NCBI GenBank assembly: GCA_030448265.1
Contig: JAUJNG010000001.1
Span: forward strand, 276,490-340,489
Direction: 5' to 3'
Length of the DNA: 64,000 nucleotides
Origin: Abditibacterium sp.
GTDB taxonomy: Bacteria > Armatimonadota > Abditibacteriia > Abditibacteriales > Abditibacteriaceae
Positions 29,689 through 37,860 of the stretch are shown one piece after another. The notes below the pieces were generated by a model. That model saw only the letters and a program-made list of their open reading frames with translations. It was not told the origin of the DNA and made no database searches. The first letter of the stretch is position 1; each line of letters starts with the position of its first letter. Made by a program: the position numbers and the translations under genes.

Positions 29689-29790
29689 TTACGAATCAAC
29701 TGACGTGCTCTGGTCAAGCAACGCGTCGATCTTTCGATGGTTGCCAATGAACTGAGGCAGGCAGAGTAAGCAGGACAAGAAGAGTTTCAT
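29689..29790 (-). CDS. Small peptide B (33 aa), signal-like start, C-terminus matching peptide A
   Basis: ATG 29790 preceded by GGAGG at 7 nt, a strong ribosome site. The peptide begins with a hydrophobic stretch (KLFLSCLLCLPQFI) and ends NHRKIDALLDQSTSVDS. The ending matches that of the upstream ORF (NRRLNALLDTSASLDW) in spacing and chemistry: N-x-R-x-(I/L)-x-ALLD-x-S-x-S-(V/L)-D. Terminator immediately downstream. It could be an exported peptide or small membrane protein. No family is recognised. Confidence 0.55.
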   Translation of the reverse strand: MKLFLSCLLCLPQFIGNHRKIDALLDQSTSVDS

Positions 29791-29836
29791 AGTTGTTCCT
29801 CCGGTTCCGAGAAAGGCTGCAAGGTGCGTTCCGGTT

Positions 29837-30022
29837 CTACCAATCCAAAGATGCGCTGGTGTCGAGCAGAGCATTCAGCCGCCGGTTCTCGCCTAGGCCA
29901 GGGATCAAGAAGAGCGGCACGGTGAGTAAGAACAGTAATAACAGCTTCCCAATAATTTCTTGACGCAGAGGCTTTTTCCGCGAGTGACAAGAAACCGCCC
30001 CCAGGAGACAAGGAATGCCCAT
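29837..30022 (-). CDS. Small membrane peptide A (61 aa)
   Basis: ATG 30022 opens MGIPCLLGAVSCHSRKKPLR, then a membrane helix (IIGKLLLLFLLTVPLFLIPG) and the C-terminus ENRRLNALLDTSASLDW, stop at 29837. The frame is open further upstream to an ATG at 30208, but that extension is arginine-rich and lacks a ribosome site. The C-terminal 16 residues are paralogous to those of peptide B, encoded 46 bp downstream. Similarity is better in protein than in DNA, which favours coding. Function unknown. Confidence 0.45.
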   Translation of the reverse strand: MGIPCLLGAVSCHSRKKPLRQEIIGKLLLLFLLTVPLFLIPGLGENRRLNALLDTSASLDW

Positions 30023-30329
30023 GGCACCCCTTCTCGCTTCTCGATTCCGGTTCCTCGCGCCTCTCGCGCGATGTCGGACATAGCGCGAGCTTTGCACCAC
30101 CCAATACGCGGCCGGCGTTTCGTGAACCGCTGAGGGCCTATCTGCCCCATATATCTCCATCTCTTCCAAATGCCACAAGATATTCGACCCTGAACCGCAT
30201 GTCATCAATTTGGTGACGTGAAACAGGGCGGAAGATCGTGGAAACTACCTTTACGTATATCGAATATCGGTTCTGGCAAGGTTCCCGAACACGAAAACGG
30301 TCACGAGGTGCAAAGGCAATTTTTTATTT
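30023..30329. other. Intergenic region between the peptide unit and the M28 peptidase gene
   Basis: No convincing ORF in these 307 bp. The interval must hold divergent promoters for the leftward peptide genes and the rightward peptidase gene. The stretch 30240-30320 is AT-richer, with TTTACGTATATCG on the plus strand as a possible -10 region. Confidence 0.4.
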
Positions 30330-31391
30330 ATGAAACCTTGGTCTGCCATATTTCCCCTGTTGTTGGTAGCGCTTTGTAGCGCGCCACAGGTTTTCTCTGA
30401 AGCGGCTCCCCGCGCTCCAAGGCGAGAATCCTCCTTACCTGCAATTGCCCGACATCCCAAAACCTCTGCTCAAATCGCGCAGACCAAGGCTATCCTAAGT
30501 TCGGCGCGCCGCCATGTGGAAGTTCTGGCAAGTGATCGGGCCAGAGGACGCGGTAGCGCAACAGACGATGAGTTTGCTGCAGCGCGCTACGCTGCCGCTC
30601 AATTGAAGCGTTATGGCATTCAACCGGCAGGACAAAACCATACCTATTTTCAACGCATACCACTTGATTCTATGATCAGGCCGCAAAGAGGGCGTGCTTT
30701 CTACCGAGGGAAAACCACAACCAATGTCGTGGGCGTGCTTCGAGGCTCGGATCCAAAAGCAAGACACCAAGCCATTTTGTTGACAGCGCACCTCGATCAT
30801 CTGGGCGTTGGTCCGGCAGTGAATGGCGACACGATCTACAACGGCGCGGATGACGATGCATCGGGCATTGCGGCGGTGCTGGAATTAGCGCGGGTCTTGA
30901 GCCTTGGCCCGCGTCCGCGGCGAAGCGTTGTGTTCGCACTCTTTGGCAGCGAAGAAATCGGCGGTTACGGTGCCACTTACTTCCGAAGCCATTCCCCGTT
31001 TCCTCTGAGCAGCTTTATCGCCAATCTGCAGTTCGAGATGATTGGGCGTCCAGATGCAGCGGTGGCTCCACGCACGCTGTGGCTTACCGGCTACGAACGC
31101 TCCAATCTGGGCTCCACGCTCGCGGCTCACGGTGCGCGGCTGGTAGCCGATCCGCACCCAGAAGAAGATTTCTTCCGCCGTTCCGACAACTACGGTTTTG
31201 CCAAGCGTGGCCTCATCGCTCATACGGTTTCAAGTTATAGCTTGCACCAAGATTATCACCGGCCAAGCGATGATGTGGCACACCTCGACTTCGTGCACCT
31301 CGCAGGCGCCATCCAATCTCTGATCCAACCTATTCGGTGGCTTTGCAACTCGAACTTCAAGCCACAATGGCACCCTGGACAACGGCCTTGA
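30330..31391 (+). CDS. Secreted M28-family zinc aminopeptidase
   Basis: 353 aa. The N-terminus is a signal peptide (PWSAIFPLLLVALCSAPQVF, cleavage near SEA-A). M28 metal ligands are in order: LLTAHLDHLG (His), NGADDDASG (bridging Asp), FGSEEIGGYG (Glu-Glu), QFEMIGRPD (fourth ligand region) and HQDYHRPSDD (last His). The family releases N-terminal amino acids from peptides; secreted forms scavenge peptides. It stands alone, with a terminator at 31443-31477. Confidence 0.9.
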   Translation: MKPWSAIFPLLLVALCSAPQVFSEAAPRAPRRESSLPAIARHPKTSAQIAQTKAILSSARRHVEVLASDRARGRGSATDDEFAAARYAAAQLKRYGIQPAGQNHTYFQRIPLDSMIRPQRGRAFYRGKTTTNVVGVLRGSDPKARHQAILLTAHLDHLGVGPAVNGDTIYNGADDDASGIAAVLELARVLSLGPRPRRSVVFALFGSEEIGGYGATYFRSHSPFPLSSFIANLQFEMIGRPDAAVAPRTLWLTGYERSNLGSTLAAHGARLVADPHPEEDFFRRSDNYGFAKRGLIAHTVSSYSLHQDYHRPSDDVAHLDFVHLAGAIQSLIQPIRWLCNSNFKPQWHPGQRP

Positions 31392-31442
31392 TGGAGCTTG
31401 AGGTTAGAGGTTCCGTGTGGAGCGATTATTCAAAGACAAACC

Positions 31443-31477
31443 AAAGGCGCGGCTTCCACATCGAGGTCGCGCCTTTT
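31443..31477 (+). terminator. Terminator after the M28 peptidase gene
   Basis: GGCGCG and CGCGCC pair around a 16-nt loop, with AAA before and TTTT after the stem, about 50 bp beyond the stop. The flanking A and T runs also pair, so it may act in both directions. The rest of the 275-bp gap to mreB shows only an unsupported ORF. Confidence 0.65.
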
Positions 31478-31666
31478 GCGTGGAGTGCGCTTGTGGTTTA
31501 TGTAAGGGCATATTGGGAATTTTACAATAGTGCTTCCAAGAACACCGTGCGCAGCAGGCTGACAGTGTATTATGCCGGACCATTCGGCTTTGTGTTACTG
31601 AGAGGCACAAAAGCCGACATTCATGACGAGACAATATCGTTTGAAAGAAATGGAGGTGGGTGATTC

Positions 31667-32692
31667 TTACTCCACCGCGCCCGCATACGAAAAATGCGTT
31701 TCGGACAACATCTCAATCTGATCCAACGCCGCGCCCGTTCCGTTGGCGACGCAGGAAAGCGGGTCGGCGGCGACGTGAACCGTGATGCCGGTTTCGTGAT
31801 TTAAGAGTTCGTCGAAGCCGCGCAGGAGTGCGCCGCCGCCTGACAGCCAGATGCCGTGATTTGCGATGTCAATCGCCAGTTCCGGCGGCGTTTTTTCCAA
31901 GACCGAGCGCACCCGCGCCACGATCTGACCGATGGGTTCGGCGATGGCTTCGCGGATTTCGGGACTATTGACGATGACGGTTTTGGGCATACCGTCGATC
32001 ATGTCGCGCCCGCGCACTTCCATCGTCAATTCTTCGCCCAGAGGATAGGCCGAGCCGATGGCGATTTTGACTTCTTCGGCGGTGCGTTCGCCGATGATGA
32101 TGGAGTATTCGCGCTTGATGTAGCGGTGGATCGCTTCGTCGATTTTGTTGCCGCCCACGCGCACGCTTTCGCTGCACACGATGCCGCCCAGCGAAATCAC
32201 CGCCGCGTCCGAGGTGCCGCCGCCGATATCAACCACCATGCTGCCTTCGGGGTCGCCGATGGGCAGGCCCAGACCCAGCGCCGCCGCCATCGGTTCTTCG
32301 AGGGGATGCGCTTCTTTGGCGCCCGCCGAGCGCGCCGCGTCCAAAACCGCGCGCCGCTCGACCGAAGTGACATTCGAAGGCACGCAAATCAAAACGCGCG
32401 GCTTCAAAAACGAGGGGCGACCCACGACGCGGCCCATGAAATGGCGCAGCATCGCTTCGGTCGCAGTGAAGTTGGCGATCACGCCGTCGCGGATGGGATG
32501 AAACGCCTCAATCGAGCCAGGCGTGCGCCCCAGCATCTGGCGCGCTTCTTCGCCAAAAGCGCGCGGTTCTTTGGTCAGTTTGGCGACGGCGACCACCGCC
32601 GGTTCGCGCAGCACGATGCCGCGCCCTTTTTGAAAAATGAGCACGTTGGACGTGCCCAAATCGATGCCTAAATCACGGGAGAGTCCGAACAT
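31667..32692 (-). CDS. mreB: MreB/Mbl rod-shape actin-like protein
   Basis: 341 aa, the usual MreB length. Actin-fold motifs: phosphate-1 LGIDLGTSNVLIF, connect-1 region, phosphate-2 VVDIGGGTSDAAVISLGGI, adenosine motif IWLSGGGALLRGFDELL. It forms membrane-associated filaments that guide cell-wall synthesis. It is the last gene of a leftward series after murA, separated by a polypurine palindrome. MreC and MreD are not adjacent downstream. The start MFGLSRDLGID is supported by the family. Confidence 0.95.
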   Translation of the reverse strand: MFGLSRDLGIDLGTSNVLIFQKGRGIVLREPAVVAVAKLTKEPRAFGEEARQMLGRTPGSIEAFHPIRDGVIANFTATEAMLRHFMGRVVGRPSFLKPRVLICVPSNVTSVERRAVLDAARSAGAKEAHPLEEPMAAALGLGLPIGDPEGSMVVDIGGGTSDAAVISLGGIVCSESVRVGGNKIDEAIHRYIKREYSIIIGERTAEEVKIAIGSAYPLGEELTMEVRGRDMIDGMPKTVIVNSPEIREAIAEPIGQIVARVRSVLEKTPPELAIDIANHGIWLSGGGALLRGFDELLNHETGITVHVAADPLSCVANGTGAALDQIEMLSETHFSYAGAVE

Positions 32693-32696
32693 AAGA

Positions 32697-32762
32697 GGGG
32701 GAGGGGGGAGGAGGGAAGTGGGGAGGAAAAAACCTCCCTCCTCCCTCCTCCCTCCTCCCCCC
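32697..32762. repeat. Polypurine/polypyrimidine palindrome B between murA and mreB
   Basis: A purine arm (GGGAGGAGGGAAGTGGGGAGG within 32700-32730, interrupted by one T) faces a pyrimidine arm (32733-32762) across AAAAAA/AACC. On one strand it could form a long hairpin, and the G-runs could also form a quadruplex or triplex. Its core recurs at palindrome D (36.6 kb). It fills nearly the whole murA-mreB gap. Confidence 0.85.
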
Positions 32763-32767
32763 TGATG

Positions 32768-34108
32768 CTACGCGACGCTGCGACGAACGATGTGCGCGCC
32801 CAGATCGGTCAGTTTGCCGACCAGGTTTTCGTAGCCTCGGTCGATGTAGTGGATTTTGGAGACTTCGGTTTCGCCTTCTGCCGCCAGACCCGCCAACACC
32901 AGCGCGGCGCCGGCGCGCAGATCGGTTGACATCACTTCGGCACCCGACAGTTTGGGCACGCCCTGAATCAAGGCGGTCGTGCCGTCGAGGTCGATGTCGG
33001 CGCCCATGCGGTCGAGTTCGGGGATGTAATTGAAACGCCCGTCGTAGAGGTTTTCGTGAATCGCGCTGCGGCCATCGGCGCGCAGCATCATGGCGACAAA
33101 AGGCGGCTGCAAATCGGTGGCGAAACCAGGAAACGGCGCGGTCGAAACGTCAACGGCGCGCAGGGGGCCGCGCCGCACGGCGCGAATCCAGTCGTGGCCC
33201 TGCTGGATGAAAAGTCCGGCTTCGGCGAGTTTGTCGAGAAAAACCGGCAGATGCGACGGCACCAGGCCGCGCACGGTGATGTCGCCGCCGCTCACGCCCG
33301 CCGCCGCCAGAAAGGTTCCGGCTTCGATGCGGTCGTTGTAAATCGCGTGCTCGGCGCCGTGCAGTTCCTGCACGCCCTCGATCACGATGGTCGAGGTGCC
33401 CGCGCCGGAGATTTTGCCGCCCATTTTGTTGAGAAAATCGGCCAGATTATCGACTTCCGGCTCGCGCGCCGCGTTTTCGATGGTGGTGGTGCCTTCGGCC
33501 AGACACGCCGCCATCATGATATTCACCGTGGCGCCGACGCTGGAATTGCGCGGCTCCAGATAGATGTGCGCGCCCTGCCAGGTCGGGGCGTGGGCGATCA
33601 TGGCGCCGTGATCGACCACGATGTGCGCGCCCATCGCGGTGAAGGCGTCGATGTGATAATTGACCGGACGCGGCCCCAGCACGCAGCCGCCAGGAAGCGG
33701 CACTTCGGCCCGTCTCAAGCGCGCGAGCAGGGGAGCGGCGACGTAGAAACTGGCGCGCATGGCGCGCACCAGGCCGCCTGGCGCGATGTGGGTGTTGAGA
33801 TGGGAAGCGTCGATAACGACCGCTTCGCCCTCGCGCCACACTTTGGCGCCCAGCGATTGAAGCATCTCGCACATCAGTTCCGTGTCGGAAATGCGCGGCA
33901 CGTTGTGCAAAACGCACTCGCCGCGCGCGGCCAGAAGCGCGGCGGCCAGAATGGGAAGCGAAGAGTTTTTGGAGCCGGAAATATGCACTTCGCCGCGCAG
34001 GGGGACTCCCCCGCTGACCACGATGCGTTCGGCGTTTTTGTCGCGTTTTTCGGCGAGAGGAGGCAAGTCGGGGGCAGAAACGGCGGTGGCAATGGAAGTT
34101 GGGGTCAT
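32768..34108 (-). CDS. murA: UDP-N-acetylglucosamine 1-carboxyvinyltransferase
   Basis: 446 aa, slightly longer than usual because of an N-terminal extension of about 28 residues before [20 protein letters not shown]. The enolpyruvyl-transferase fold has two repeats; the catalytic cysteine is in [15 protein letters not shown], and the general-acid/base Asp region is [11 protein letters not shown]. MurA transfers enolpyruvate from PEP to UDP-GlcNAc, the first committed step of peptidoglycan synthesis. The Cys version implies fosfomycin sensitivity, by family knowledge. It is followed by mreB. A later start at the family-conserved region is possible. Confidence 0.95.
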   Translation of the reverse strand: MTPTSIATAVSAPDLPPLAEKRDKNAERIVVSGGVPLRGEVHISGSKNSSLPILAAALLAARGECVLHNVPRISDTELMCEMLQSLGAKVWREGEAVVIDASHLNTHIAPGGLVRAMRASFYVAAPLLARLRRAEVPLPGGCVLGPRPVNYHIDAFTAMGAHIVVDHGAMIAHAPTWQGAHIYLEPRNSSVGATVNIMMAACLAEGTTTIENAAREPEVDNLADFLNKMGGKISGAGTSTIVIEGVQELHGAEHAIYNDRIEAGTFLAAAGVSGGDITVRGLVPSHLPVFLDKLAEAGLFIQQGHDWIRAVRRGPLRAVDVSTAPFPGFATDLQPPFVAMMLRADGRSAIHENLYDGRFNYIPELDRMGADIDLDGTTALIQGVPKLSGAEVMSTDLRAGAALVLAGLAAEGETEVSKIHYIDRGYENLVGKLTDLGAHIVRRSVA

Positions 34109-34477
34109 GGGAATTCCCTAATGAAACGGTCGTTGGAAGTGGGGTGATGGAGGCTGCGATATGGGCCAGCGCCGCGCGGGGCAGCACGATAAGTGCCACG
34201 CGACATCAAGGCGCGCTGAAATCCGCGCTGTGAAATTCGCTTCTATTTTAACCGACGCGACAAGTTTTTTCAGATAATGTGGCGAAAAGTAAAAAATCGC
34301 AAACCGGTTTCAAGAGATAACCCAATCTGCCCCACTATTAAGGGAAGCCACAGAGACACAAAGGCACGGAGGAAAAGAGGAGATCGAGAGGTTGAAAAGA
34401 CGGGCCTCTATCTCCTCTTTTCCTCCATGTCGCTGTGGTTTTCCTGGTGGGGAGCAACTTGGATTGGGAAACACCCC
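34109..34477. repeat. aroA-murA intergenic region with palindrome C
   Basis: Within this 369-bp gap, perfect 17-bp arms GGAGGAAAAGAGGAGAT (34368-34384) and their complement (34410-34426) are extended by outer arms CCACAG (34348-34353) and CTGTGG (34433-34438), with partial pairing between. The left half carries CACAGAGACACAAAGGCACG. The part nearer murA (34200-34265) is AT-richer and may hold the murA promoter on the minus strand. No ORF is supported. Confidence 0.75.
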
Positions 34478-35764
34478 TCAGCGCGAACGGGCGCACAATT
34501 TGTCGAGCCGCTCAAAAAAATCGGGAAAAGTCTTGGCGACGCAGCCAGGATCGCGAATCTCGATGCCAGGCGAGACAAGACCAGTGATGGCGAAACTCAT
34601 CGCCATGCGATGGTCGTCGTAGGTCTTGATGGTGGCGCGCTTGAGTTTTTTGGCGGGAAAAATCGTCATCCCGTCGGCTTTTTCCTCGACTTTGGCGCCC
34701 AATCGCGCCAGTTCGCGGCTTAAAGCTGCCAAACGGTCGGTTTCTTTGCCGCGAATGTGCGCCACGTTAAAAATTTCGACCGGCGCATCGGCAAACGGCG
34801 CGATGGCGGCGAGGGTCATCACGCAGTCCGAAATCGCGTTCATATCGACGCTCACGCCGCGCAGTTTGCCTTCGCGCGGGCCGAAAACTTCGACGTAATT
34901 TTTGGCTTTTTTGACTTCGCAGCCCATTTTTTCCAAAACATCGACAAACGCCAAATCGCCCTGAAGCGCGTCTTTGCCGAGATTTTTAACGCGAACGCGC
35001 CCGCCAGTCACCGCCGCCGCCGCGAAGAAATAACTCGCGCTCGAAGCGTCGGGTTCGATGACATAGGTTTGCGCCTTGAAATTCCCCCTGCCAACCAAAA
35101 AGCGTTTCATATCCTGATCGATGGTCACGATGCCCCACTGCCTGAGCATTTTGAGCGTCATTTCAACGTAAGGTTTGGAGAAAAGCGGCCCGTCAATCGT
35201 AATTTCCAGGACGTCGCGGGTCTTGGGGCCGATGAGAAGCAGCGCTGACAAAAACTGGCTCGAAGCGTCGCCGCGAATCGTGACACTGCCGCCTTGAAGA
35301 CCTCTGGCGCGAATTTCGAGCGGCACGCAGTCGTTGGGCGCAACGATTTCCGCCCCCAGAGCGCGCAGGGCGCCCAACAAAGCGCCGATGGGACGCTGCC
35401 TCATGCGCGGCACACCATCCACGAAATAAGTGCCCTCTCCCAGACACAGCGCGGCGGTTAAAAAGCGCGTCGCGGTTCCGGCGTTACCTAGAAACAGTTC
35501 GGCTTCGGCGACGGGAAAAGTGCCGCCGCGCCCTTCGACTTCGTAAACGGCATTTTTTTCATCGCCGCGCACCGGCACACCGAGTTGGTTGAGCGCCGCT
35601 TCCATGTAGCGCGTATCGTCGGAAAACAGCGCGCCTTCGAGTCGCGAGGCGCCGTCGGCGAGCGCCGCCAGCAGCAGCGCTCGATTGGTGATGGACTTCG
35701 AGCCAGGAACCGAAACGGTGCCGTCGATGGGGTGAGAAACGGGATAAATGGGAAGCGTGGACAT
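34478..35764 (-). CDS. aroA: 3-phosphoshikimate 1-carboxyvinyltransferase (EPSP synthase)
   Basis: 428 aa. Signature segments: VPGSKSITNRALLLAALADG at the N-terminus, LFLGNAGTATRFLTAALCLG (PEP-site loop), DASSQFLSALLL, and the C-terminal DDHRMAMSFAITGL. It joins shikimate 3-phosphate and PEP in the chorismate pathway. The ATG follows the tyrA stop with no gap (TGAATG), so translation is coupled. Together with DAHP synthase and tyrA it gives aromatic amino-acid biosynthesis in one leftward unit. Confidence 0.96.
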   Translation of the reverse strand: MSTLPIYPVSHPIDGTVSVPGSKSITNRALLLAALADGASRLEGALFSDDTRYMEAALNQLGVPVRGDEKNAVYEVEGRGGTFPVAEAELFLGNAGTATRFLTAALCLGEGTYFVDGVPRMRQRPIGALLGALRALGAEIVAPNDCVPLEIRARGLQGGSVTIRGDASSQFLSALLLIGPKTRDVLEITIDGPLFSKPYVEMTLKMLRQWGIVTIDQDMKRFLVGRGNFKAQTYVIEPDASSASYFFAAAAVTGGRVRVKNLGKDALQGDLAFVDVLEKMGCEVKKAKNYVEVFGPREGKLRGVSVDMNAISDCVMTLAAIAPFADAPVEIFNVAHIRGKETDRLAALSRELARLGAKVEEKADGMTIFPAKKLKRATIKTYDDHRMAMSFAITGLVSPGIEIRDPGCVAKTFPDFFERLDKLCARSR

Positions 35765-36616
35765 TCAGTGTTTTTGGCGTTCCTGCGCGGCGATTTCAAA
35801 CCACCGGAGCAAAGCCGCTTCGTCGCGGCGTTCCAGGGTGGTTTGCAAATGGGTCAGTTCGCCGATCATTTCGCCGAGCGCCGCGCCAATGGCGTCGCGG
35901 TTGGCCAGAGAGATATCTCGCCACATTTCGGGACTGCCCGCCGCGACGCGGGTGCCGTCGCGCCAGCCACCCGCCACCAGTTGCGAAACAAGCGGATTTT
36001 CGCTTTTCGATCTCAAAAACGAATGCACCAGCGCTGCCGCCGTGACGTGCGGCAAATGACTGGTGACGGCCAGAAGTTCGTCGTGCGCGTCGGGCGCAAG
36101 ATGAATCGCTTTCGCGCCCAGCGTTTCGATGAGGGTTTCGAGTTGAGACAGTGCGGCGGCGTCGGTTTGCGGTGTGGGCGTCAAAATCCACGTCGCGCCC
36201 TCAAATAAATCGGCGCGCGCGGCCTGGGGGCCTTTTTTTTCGCTGCCCGCCATCGGATGCCCGCCCACAAAACGGGCGCGACCGTCGAAAATCGGCTCGC
36301 ATTCGCGCACGATTTGCGCTTTGGTCGAACCGGCGTCGGTCACAAGCGCACCGCGCGCCACAACCGGCGCGATAAGCTGGCAAGTCGCTTTCATCTGGCC
36401 GACGGGTGGCGCGAGAAACACGAAATCCGCGCCCGTCGCGGCTTCGACAACATCGGAAGTCGCCGCATCGCAGGCGCCAATCGCAAGAGATTCGCGCAAT
36501 GTCGATTCGCGCCGCGCCACGCCGACGATTTCACGCGCCAGACCCTGTTTTTTGAGCGCGAGGCCGAAACTGCCGCCGATTAAACCGGTGCCGACGATGC
36601 AAACGCGATGGAACAT
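35765..36616 (-). CDS. tyrA: Prephenate/arogenate dehydrogenase
   Basis: 283 aa. The Rossmann motif GTGLIGGSFGLALKKQG opens the protein; LAPPVGQM, VTDAGSTKAQIV and FVGGHPMAGSEKKGPQAA are hallmark TyrA segments, and HLPHVTAAALV is the helical-domain motif. It oxidatively decarboxylates prephenate (or arogenate) in tyrosine synthesis. No ACT or chorismate mutase domain is fused. The stop abuts aroA. Palindrome D separates it from the DAHP synthase gene upstream. Confidence 0.94.
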   Translation of the reverse strand: MFHRVCIVGTGLIGGSFGLALKKQGLAREIVGVARRESTLRESLAIGACDAATSDVVEAATGADFVFLAPPVGQMKATCQLIAPVVARGALVTDAGSTKAQIVRECEPIFDGRARFVGGHPMAGSEKKGPQAARADLFEGATWILTPTPQTDAAALSQLETLIETLGAKAIHLAPDAHDELLAVTSHLPHVTAAALVHSFLRSKSENPLVSQLVAGGWRDGTRVAAGSPEMWRDISLANRDAIGAALGEMIGELTHLQTTLERRDEAALLRWFEIAAQERQKH

Positions 36617-36619
36617 TTC

Positions 36620-36682
36620 GGAGGAGGGAGGAGGGAGGAGGGAAGGTTACGGGGTCTCCTCCCCACTTCCCTCCTCCCTCCT
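36620..36682. repeat. Polypurine/polypyrimidine palindrome D between DAHP synthase and tyrA
   Basis: The purine arm GGAGGAGGGAGGAGGGAGG... and the pyrimidine arm ...CCCTCCTCCCTCCTC flank a short GTTACGGGGTC centre. The pyrimidine arm complements to GAGGGAAGTGGGGAGGA, the same core as palindrome B, so B and D are two copies of one element. The distal end overlaps the last bases of the DAHP synthase stop. Confidence 0.85.
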
Positions 36683-37725
36683 CAGATGGAGCGTCCAACC
36701 GCTTCGGCAATCGGTTTCAAATCGCTCATCAACTGCGCGAATTGATTGGTGTCCAGCGTCTGCTGGCCGTCGCTGAGCGCGTCTTCGGGATGGGGATGGA
36801 CTTCGATAATCAAGCCGTCGGCGCCTGCCGCAATCGCCGCTTTGCTCATCGAGGCCACCATGTCGCGGCGCCCCGTGCCCTGCGACGGGTCGATGATGAT
36901 GGGCAGATGCGAGGCGCGTTTGATGGCCGGAATCGCGCTCAAATCGAGGGTGAAGCGCGTCGAAGGCTCGAAGGTGCGGATGCCGCGTTCGCAGAACATC
37001 ACGTTCAAATTGCCGCCCGCGAGCAGATATTCCGCCGCTTTAAGCCACTCTTCGATGGTTGAACTCAGGCCGCGTTTGAGCAGAACCGGCGTCCTCATTT
37101 TGCCGACTTCGCGCAGCAAATCGTAGTTCTGCATGTTGCGCGCGCCGATTTGCAAAACGTCGGCGTATTCGCACACCTGTTCGACCAATCCTGGCGTCAT
37201 CACTTCGGTGATAACCGGCATTCCGGTTTCCTTGCGCGCCTGCGCCAGAATTTGCAGACCTTCGAGGCCCAATCCCTGGAAATCGTAGGGCGAAGTGCGC
37301 GGTTTGTAGGCGCCGCCGCGCAGAACCGTGGCGCCGCTTTTCTGGGTTTCGCGCGCGATGAACTGCGTGTTTTCCAGATTTTCGACCGAACACGGCCCCG
37401 CCATAATCGCCAGCTTTTTGCCGCCGACGGTCACTTTTTGCGCGTCGGGGCAGGTGCCGATGTCGAAAACCGAGTCGGTGGGATGGCTTTCGCGCGACAC
37501 CATTTTGTAGGGTTTGGAGACGAACAAAACCCGCTCGACAAATTCCATCGCCTGCAACTGCGGCGCGACGAGTTCTTTTTCCTGAATTGCCGGCGTGCCG
37601 ATGGCGGCGATAATGACGTCTTCGATGCCCCGCGTCACGTTGGGCGTGTAACCGTGTTCCTTAAGTTTGTTGGAAACCGTGTCGATGTCGGAATCCGTTG
37701 CATTGTGCTTTAAAATGATAATCAC
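36682..37725 (-). CDS. aroF: 3-deoxy-7-phosphoheptulonate (DAHP) synthase, type I-beta with ferredoxin-like domain
   Basis: 347 aa if started at GTG 37725 ([15 protein letters not shown]), which has AGAGG 7-8 nt upstream; an ATG 48 bp further up lacks this. Residues 1-70 are the ferredoxin-like regulatory domain of I-beta enzymes. The barrel follows: [13 protein letters not shown] (metal/PEP), [60 protein letters not shown] and [26 protein letters not shown]. It condenses PEP with erythrose 4-phosphate, entry to the shikimate pathway. hisC lies upstream. Confidence 0.93.
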   Translation of the reverse strand: MIIILKHNATDSDIDTVSNKLKEHGYTPNVTRGIEDVIIAAIGTPAIQEKELVAPQLQAMEFVERVLFVSKPYKMVSRESHPTDSVFDIGTCPDAQKVTVGGKKLAIMAGPCSVENLENTQFIARETQKSGATVLRGGAYKPRTSPYDFQGLGLEGLQILAQARKETGMPVITEVMTPGLVEQVCEYADVLQIGARNMQNYDLLREVGKMRTPVLLKRGLSSTIEEWLKAAEYLLAGGNLNVMFCERGIRTFEPSTRFTLDLSAIPAIKRASHLPIIIDPSQGTGRRDMVASMSKAAIAAGADGLIIEVHPHPEDALSDGQQTLDTNQFAQLMSDLKPIAEAVGRSI

Positions 37726-37860
37726 CGAGAAACCTCTTTGGGTGTAGTTTTGGAAATTGGCCCGTGTCGCCACGCGCCAAAAATCGCCGGAACATCGCGT
37801 CCCAGCGATTAGGGAAAAATGAGTTGGGCGCTGCGCGAATGGGGACGGCTTAAAAGGGTA

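Noticed and set aside
29837-30208. 123-aa version of small peptide A
   Set aside because: The upstream extension is arginine-rich, lacks a ribosome site and resembles nothing; the shorter start is preferred.
31337-31663. 108-aa ORF after the M28 peptidase gene
   Set aside because: It overlaps the peptidase end and spans a terminator, with no ribosome site or family resemblance.
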